Source: Pseudomonadota bacterium
Lineage (GTDB): Bacteria > Pseudomonadota > Gammaproteobacteria > Burkholderiales > Sulfuriferulaceae
Assembly: GCA_021790625.1 (NCBI GenBank)
Contig: JAJYGL010000089.1
Span: 1-5,667, forward strand
Reading direction: 5' to 3'
Length of the DNA stretch: 5,667 nucleotides
The notes beneath the pieces were generated by a model that ran no database searches, was not told the DNA's origin, and saw only the letters and a program-made list of their open reading frames with translations. The first letter of the stretch is position 1. Every line of letters starts with the position of its first letter. Made by a program: the position numbers and the translations under genes. Of this stretch, positions 4,961 to 5,667 are shown one piece after another.

Positions 4961-5667
4961 ATGAATACATACGGGACATTATATGTGGTGGCGACCCCTA
5001 TCGGCAATCTGGCTGATTTGAGCCAGCGTGCGCGGGAGGTGTTATGTATGGTCGATTGGGTGGCGGCTGAAGATACGCGGCACAGTGGACCGTTGCTCAA
5101 ACACGTTAATAGCACGGCGAAACTGTTACCCTTGCATGAGCACAATGAGCAGCAGGCAGCGCCTGCGCTGATCGCTGCCTTGCAATCCGGCAAGAACATC
5201 GCGCTCATCAGCGACGCCGGTACGCCCGCCATCAGTGACCCAGGTGCAATGTTGGTGGCGCAAGCGCATGCGGCTGGTGTGCGGGTGGAACCGGTGCCAG
5301 GGGCGAATGCGGCAGTGTGTGCGCTGTCAGCAGCGGGGCTGACCAATCCAGGTTGGTTGTTCTATGGGTTTTTGCCGGCGCGTGATGCGGCGCGTCAATC
5401 AGTATTGGAGAAATTGGCGGATTTGCCATGGCCACTGGTGTTTTATGAAGCGCCGCACCGTATTTTGGCTTCGGTTGCTGCGTTGTACGCCGGGTTGGGT
5501 GAGCGACGTCTCGTCATTGCGCGAGAATTGACCAAGCGTTATGAATCGATTCATGTCTTGCCGTTGTCCGAAGCCGAGGCGTGGCTTGTTGCCGATGGGC
5601 AGCGTCAAAAAGGCGAGTTTGTGCTGGTGGTGTCGCCTGCCCCGCCGGTTATCGCAACGGAGACTGA
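4961..5667 (+). CDS. rsmI: 16S rRNA 2'-O-ribose C1402 methyltransferase, 3' end cut off
   Basis: RsmI uses S-adenosylmethionine to 2'-O-methylate C1402 of 16S rRNA, at the P-site of the 30S subunit. 235 codons are visible and the frame is still open at the right edge; the family is usually about 280-290 aa, so roughly 45-55 codons are missing. The tetrapyrrole-methylase fold motifs are clear: VATPIGNLADLSQRA (10-24), AAEDTRHSG (35-43), LHEHNEQQ (58-65), LISDAGTPAISDPG (82-95), PVPGANAAVCALSAAGL (111-127), FYEAPHRIL (161-169), ARELTKRYE (187-195) and KGEFVLVV (217-224). These align throughout with E. coli RsmI (YraL). The ATG at 4961 starts right before the conserved region (MNTYGTLYVVATP). 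No convincing Shine-Dalgarno precedes it. It is divergent from yraN. Confidence 0.96.
   Translation, partial: MNTYGTLYVVATPIGNLADLSQRAREVLCMVDWVAAEDTRHSGPLLKHVNSTAKLLPLHEHNEQQAAPALIAALQSGKNIALISDAGTPAISDPGAMLVAQAHAAGVRVEPVPGANAAVCALSAAGLTNPGWLFYGFLPARDAARQSVLEKLADLPWPLVFYEAPHRILASVAALYAGLGERRLVIARELTKRYESIHVLPLSEAEAWLVADGQRQKGEFVLVVSPAPPVIATET
4978..5007 (-). promoter_or_regulatory. Candidate promoter of yraN, inside rsmI
   Basis: The minus strand has a perfect TATAAT at 4983-4978 and TTGCCG (4 of 6 to the -35 consensus) at 5007-5002, with an 18-bp spacer. Transcription would start near 4971 and give a leader of about 61 nt before the yraN ATG. The elements overlap rsmI codons 6-16, so the bases are also constrained by coding, which lowers confidence. 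Confidence 0.4.

Noticed and set aside
4849..5435. Minus-strand open frames opposite rsmI
   Set aside because: Their translations are low-complexity Ala/Pro/Ser-rich and antisense to a clear RsmI reading frame with all family motifs.

Overview
The window is a compact housekeeping segment, most likely from a betaproteobacterium. The evidence is the order topA-smg-dprA-(LysM protein) on the minus strand, set divergently against def-fmt on the plus strand, plus moderately GC-rich coding DNA. The closest protein resemblances I can recall for the LysM protein and for Smg are betaproteobacterial. The genus cannot be fixed from the sequence alone.

Layout. Positions 1-2932 are a tightly packed minus-strand run, read right to left: a secreted LysM-domain protein (2932-1811), dprA (1784-666), smg (about 620-111), and the first 33 codons of topA (101 to the window edge). 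Gaps are 26, 33-45 and 9 bp, so this looks like one transcription unit. Positions 2933-3044 form a divergent control region. It holds a perfect TATAAT for the plus strand that overlaps a TATACT-like box on the minus strand, and a strong Shine-Dalgarno for the LysM gene. Positions 3045-4487 are def and fmt with no spacer between them (TAA directly followed by ATG). An 86-bp gap with no convincing terminator separates fmt from the convergent yraN (4909-4574). yraN is divergent from rsmI (4961 onward), which leaves the window still open.

How the genes fit together. Fmt formylates initiator Met-tRNA and Def removes the formyl group from the finished nascent chain, so the pair starts and ends one cycle. 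RsmI 2'-O-methylates C1402 in the 16S rRNA decoding centre. On the other side, DprA loads RecA on incoming single-stranded DNA, YraN belongs to a nuclease-like family, and TopA relaxes negative supercoils. Smg and the LysM protein have no firmly assigned function.

I found no mobile element, RNA gene, CRISPR array or obvious novel system. The points worth a second look are regulatory geometry (a shared divergent -10 region; face-to-face promoters and a possible leaderless start at yraN/rsmI), the uncharacterised LysM protein, and the replacement of the usual fmt-rsmB junction by yraN/rsmI.
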